DNA of 7,329 nt. Origin: Spirochaetaceae bacterium. GTDB taxonomy: Bacteria > Spirochaetota > Spirochaetia > Treponematales > Breznakiellaceae. Location: NCBI GenBank assembly GCA_031280455.1, contig JAITGR010000170.1:1-7329 (forward strand), in the 5' to 3' direction. Positions 5,098 through 7,329 of the stretch are shown one piece after another. Position numbers and translations under genes: made by a program. The stretch's first letter is position 1. Every line of letters begins with the position of its first letter. A model generated the notes under the pieces. The model had not been told where the DNA came from and searched no databases. It saw only the letters and a program-made list of their open reading frames with translations.

Positions 5098-5168
5098 AGG
5101 GGACAAGTTTGACACTTTTCGGGATTGTGTAAAAATAGGCCGGAAGGCAAACGCGGAGAACAGAGTAT

Positions 5169-6422
5169 ATGAACAAGAAAATAGTCGTTACCGGCATGGG
5201 TGCCGTTTCGCCCATTGGCAATACCGTTGAAGAATTGTGCGCGGGACTGCGGGCGGGAAAAAGCGGCGTTGGCGCAATCAGCGCCTTTGACACCAGCGCG
5301 TTTCAGGTAAAAATAGCCGCGGAAGTAAAAAATTTCGACAGCTCCCTGTGGATTGATAAAAAAGAAGCGCGGAAAATGGCGCGCTTTACCCAGTTCGCCG
5401 TCGCCGCGGCGGCGCAGGCGCTTCAGCAGGCCGGCTTGTGCGAAGCCGGAACCAGCGGCCCGCTCCCCTGCGACAGCGAGCGGACGGCCGTCGTCATAGG
5501 GAACGGTATAGGCGGCTTTGAAATCGTCAGCGAATCTTTCAAAAAACTATTCGATGCCGGCCCCGACCGTATGCTTCCGCTCACCGTCCCGCTGATGATA
5601 GCAAACGAAGCCGCCGGCAACATATCAATGATTTACCGGACCAAAGGCCCGGCGTACACCCAGGTTACTGCCTGCGCCTCCGGTGTCGACGCGCTCGGCC
5701 AGGCCTTCGACCTTTTGCAGGCGGGCCGCGCCGACCTTGTAATCGCCGGCGGCACGGAAGCCTGCATAGTCCCCTTCGCCATAGGCGGCTTTTCCATGCT
5801 CAAAACCCTGTCCACCCGCAACAGCGAACCCGAAAAAGCAAGCCGCCCGTTCGACAAAGACCGCGACGGCTTTGTCCTGGGCGAAGGTGCCGGCGTACTC
5901 ATTCTGGAAACCGAAGCACACGCCAAAGCGCGCGGCGCGAAAGTGCTGGCTGAGTTCGCCGCATACGGCGCGACAGCGGACGCTTACCACATCACCTCGC
6001 CTGACCCCAGCGGCGAAGGCATGGCGCGGGCAATCACGCTGGCGCTCAAAGACGCCGGCCTCGCCCCGCGCGATGTCGATTACTACAACGCGCACGGCAC
6101 CTCGACCACCATCAACGACATTACCGAAACCAAAGCGCTCAAACTGGCACTCGGCGCGCACGCGCGGGACGTAAAAGTTTCCAGCACCAAAAGCATGACC
6201 GGCCACTGTGTCGCCGGTGCCGGCGCGCTCGAAGCGATAGCCTGCATACTGGCCATACAAAACGGCTTCTACCCGCCGACCATCAACCTGGACGCCCCCG
6301 ACCCCGAATGTGATTTGGACTATGTGCCGAAGACCGCGCAGAACGGCGTCATCAACACGGCGATGTCCGGCAATCTGGGCTTCGGCGGCCACAACGGTGT
6401 TGTCGTGTTCAAGAAATACTAA
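5169..6422 (+). CDS. fabF: 3-oxoacyl-[acyl-carrier-protein] synthase II
   Basis: Condensing enzyme of type II fatty-acid synthesis: it extends acyl chains with malonyl-ACP, releasing CO2, in the cytoplasm. The 417-residue length is close to the usual 410-420. The N terminus VVTGMGAVSPIGN is typical. The active-site cysteine is Cys169 in VTACASG. The catalytic histidines are His309 in NAHGTST and His346 in STKSMTGH, with Lys341 in the latter. The gating phenylalanine loop GFGGHN is at 404-409. Two His plus Cys place it in the KAS I/II class, not FabH. Start ATG 5169 has GGAG at 5155-5158, ten bases upstream. No acpP, fabD, fabG or fabZ gene is adjacent, so it appears to be a single-gene unit with its own promoter. 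A palindrome at 6502-6529 lies about 80 bases past the stop. All catalytic residues are intact, so it should be functional; KAS II rather than KAS I is from overall similarity. Confidence 0.97.
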   Translation: MNKKIVVTGMGAVSPIGNTVEELCAGLRAGKSGVGAISAFDTSAFQVKIAAEVKNFDSSLWIDKKEARKMARFTQFAVAAAAQALQQAGLCEAGTSGPLPCDSERTAVVIGNGIGGFEIVSESFKKLFDAGPDRMLPLTVPLMIANEAAGNISMIYRTKGPAYTQVTACASGVDALGQAFDLLQAGRADLVIAGGTEACIVPFAIGGFSMLKTLSTRNSEPEKASRPFDKDRDGFVLGEGAGVLILETEAHAKARGAKVLAEFAAYGATADAYHITSPDPSGEGMARAITLALKDAGLAPRDVDYYNAHGTSTTINDITETKALKLALGAHARDVKVSSTKSMTGHCVAGAGALEAIACILAIQNGFYPPTINLDAPDPECDLDYVPKTAQNGVINTAMSGNLGFGGHNGVVVFKKY

Positions 6423-6430
6423 TAGGGTAA

Positions 6431-6462
6431 CGCGGATTAGATTCGATTTAATCAGCGGCACC
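6431..6462. repeat. Dispersed palindromic element, copy 3 (inverted)
   Basis: The 23 bases at 6435-6457 are the exact reverse complement of 3274-3296. GATTA (6435-6439) pairs with TAATC (6449-6453), and CGC (6431-6433) with GCG (6455-6457) across a G/A mismatch. It begins eight bases after the fabF stop. Position and orientation differ from copy 1, as expected for a mobile or recombining palindrome rather than a gene-specific signal. Confidence 0.75.
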
Positions 6463-6501
6463 TTAAACGGCGCGCGCCCCAAACCCGTGCGTCATTTGAG
6501 C

Positions 6502-6529
6502 CTGTCCCAAAATTGCGATTTTGGGACAG
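6502..6529 (+). terminator. Perfect 12-bp hairpin after fabF, TGTYCYAAAAY copy C
   Basis: CTGTCCCAAAAT (6502-6513) pairs exactly with ATTTTGGGACAG (6518-6529) around TGCG. It is the best candidate to end or stabilise the fabF transcript, although only CAGCTTTGATTTT follows and there is no uninterrupted T-run. It belongs to the same hairpin family as 4238-4270 and 4335-4366, so it may be a dispersed repeat that acts as a transcript end by position. Confidence 0.5.
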
Positions 6530-6540
6530 CAGCTTTGATT

Positions 6541-6600
6541 TTGACAGAAAAATGAAATTCGCATAAACGCATTGACCTCCGCCGCCCGGCGCGCTACCGT
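6541..6600 (+). promoter_or_regulatory. Candidate promoter region of the traX-like gene
   Basis: Two partial candidates are visible. TTGACA (6541-6546) is perfect and is followed after 17 bases by TAAACG (6564-6569), a weak -10. TTGACC (6572-6577) is followed after 17 bases by TACCGT (6595-6600). A better-looking TATAAA at 6600-6605 is 22 bases from TTGACC, too far. In the leader, GGTGCGT (6611-6617) can pair with ACGCATACC (6625-6633, AT bulged), ending just before the Shine-Dalgarno. Confidence 0.35.
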
Positions 6601-6643
6601 ATAAAAGTATGGTGCGTTCTTTTTACGCATACCGGAGGATACC

Positions 6644-7329
6644 ATGACAGAAAACGCGATGACCCGGCCAAAAGATTGTTTTGGCATAACAGGCGGGCTT
6701 TCGGCAACGCATATAAAAATAACCGGCGTGGTTATGATGGTCTTTGACCATGTATATTACATGTTTCAAACACAGGGCATACCGCAGTGGTTTCACTGGA
6801 TTGGACGGCCTGTAGCGCCCCTGTTTCTTTTTATGTGCGCCGAAGGTTTTGCGCACACGCGCAGCCGCAAACGCTATATACTGCAGCTCCTTGCAGGCTA
6901 CGAAATAATGAACGTCGTTTCATTTTTGCTGGGCAGCGCCCTGCCAAACGAAAATGTCATACTGATATTCAGCATATTCGGCTCCCTGTTTTTCGCCGCG
7001 CTATATATGCTGTTTGCGGATATGTTCAGGCGCGGCATACAAACCCGCCGCGCCGGAATCTCGGCGCTGGCGTTCTTTTTTATGCTGATTCCGGCGGCAT
7101 ACGGCCTTGTAACCGTGATGCTGCTTTCGGCAAACGGCGCCAGCCTGCCGCGCTGGGCAAGCCTGGTGCTTTTTAAGCTGGTACCCAATGTAATGATGGT
7201 CGAAGGCAGTCTGTTGTGGGTGGTTATAGCCCTGCTTTTTTACCTTTTACGCAAAAACCGCCTCCTGCAAATTCTGCCGCTTGCGGCATTTGGCGCGGTT
7301 TTTTTCGCGCTTAAAAACATAGAATGGCT
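6644..7329 (+). CDS. TraX-family integral membrane protein (3' end beyond window)
   Basis: The frame from ATG 6644 stays open to the window edge, giving 228 residues without a stop. A strong GGAGG at 6634-6638 lies five bases upstream. The N terminus resembles TraX/acyltransferase-like membrane proteins: hydrophilic residues 1-20, then KITGVVMMVFDHVYY with the Asp35-His36 pair, then HWIGRPVAPLFLFMCAEGF (51-69) with Arg55 and Glu67. Predicted membrane segments are roughly 24-40, 52-70, 80-98, 104-125, 138-162, 186-203 and 208-224, with Arg/Lys-rich turns at 72-77, 129-136 and 203-206. F-plasmid TraX is needed for N-acetylation of pilin. Chromosomal homologues in other phyla are common, and their substrates are mostly unknown. 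No conjugation genes are visible here, so pilin is unlikely to be the substrate; modification of an envelope component is an inference. Family assignment is from recalled motif pattern. Confidence 0.8.
   Translation, partial: MTENAMTRPKDCFGITGGLSATHIKITGVVMMVFDHVYYMFQTQGIPQWFHWIGRPVAPLFLFMCAEGFAHTRSRKRYILQLLAGYEIMNVVSFLLGSALPNENVILIFSIFGSLFFAALYMLFADMFRRGIQTRRAGISALAFFFMLIPAAYGLVTVMLLSANGASLPRWASLVLFKLVPNVMMVEGSLLWVVIALLFYLLRKNRLLQILPLAAFGAVFFALKNIEW

Noticed and set aside
4840..5112. Small plus-strand gene of about 90 codons in the hairpin array
   Set aside because: No good ribosome site, several frames are equally open, and its sequence is just the translation of palindromes.
5098..5168. 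Riboswitch or fatty-acid regulator operator in the fabF leader
   Set aside because: No clear dyad or known aptamer core is visible in the roughly 65-base leader.
5625..6482. 285-codon open frame on the minus strand over fabF
   Set aside because: Antisense shadow of an unmistakable fabF with all catalytic residues intact; translation is Gly/Arg/Val-rich with no motif.

Overview
The window looks like bacterial chromosome of a spirochaete, most likely a Treponema-type organism (inference from the spirochaete-style lipoprotein signal, the gene types and the hairpin-rich intergenic DNA; no phylogenetic marker here proves it). Base composition is moderately GC-rich and similar in all genes. There is no sign of a prophage, CRISPR array or intact insertion sequence.

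Layout. Positions 1-112 are non-coding with three short palindromes. Positions 113-3168 hold a leftward two-gene unit: a 670-residue protein of unknown function, then a TrmA/RlmC/RlmD-type RNA (uracil-C5) methyltransferase whose ATG overlaps the upstream TAA by one base. Positions 3169-3423 are a divergent intergenic region with three successive stem-loops and the probable promoters for both sides. Positions 3424-4233 encode a Trp-rich predicted lipoprotein of unknown function. Positions 4234-5168 are almost one kilobase without a protein gene. This stretch carries two related hairpins, twin mini-palindromes, a copy of a dispersed repeat, a CACGGAA-repeat palindrome, a tRNA-Arg(CCT) gene with a good promoter, and a dense run of nine stem-loops directly behind the tRNA. 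Positions 5169-6422 encode FabF (3-oxoacyl-ACP synthase II). Positions 6423-6643 are intergenic, with an inverted copy of the dispersed repeat and a third member of the hairpin family. From 6644 a TraX-family multi-spanning membrane protein runs off the right edge.

The protein genes are mostly unrelated housekeeping or unknown functions: RNA modification, fatty-acid elongation, envelope. Only the leftward pair looks co-transcribed. The unusual content is in the intergenic DNA. Several palindrome families recur in direct or inverted orientation, and the 4695-5023 block packs stem-loops almost end to end between a tRNA and fabF. I found no convincing new protein-based system; the palindrome array and dispersed elements are the best candidates for something undescribed.
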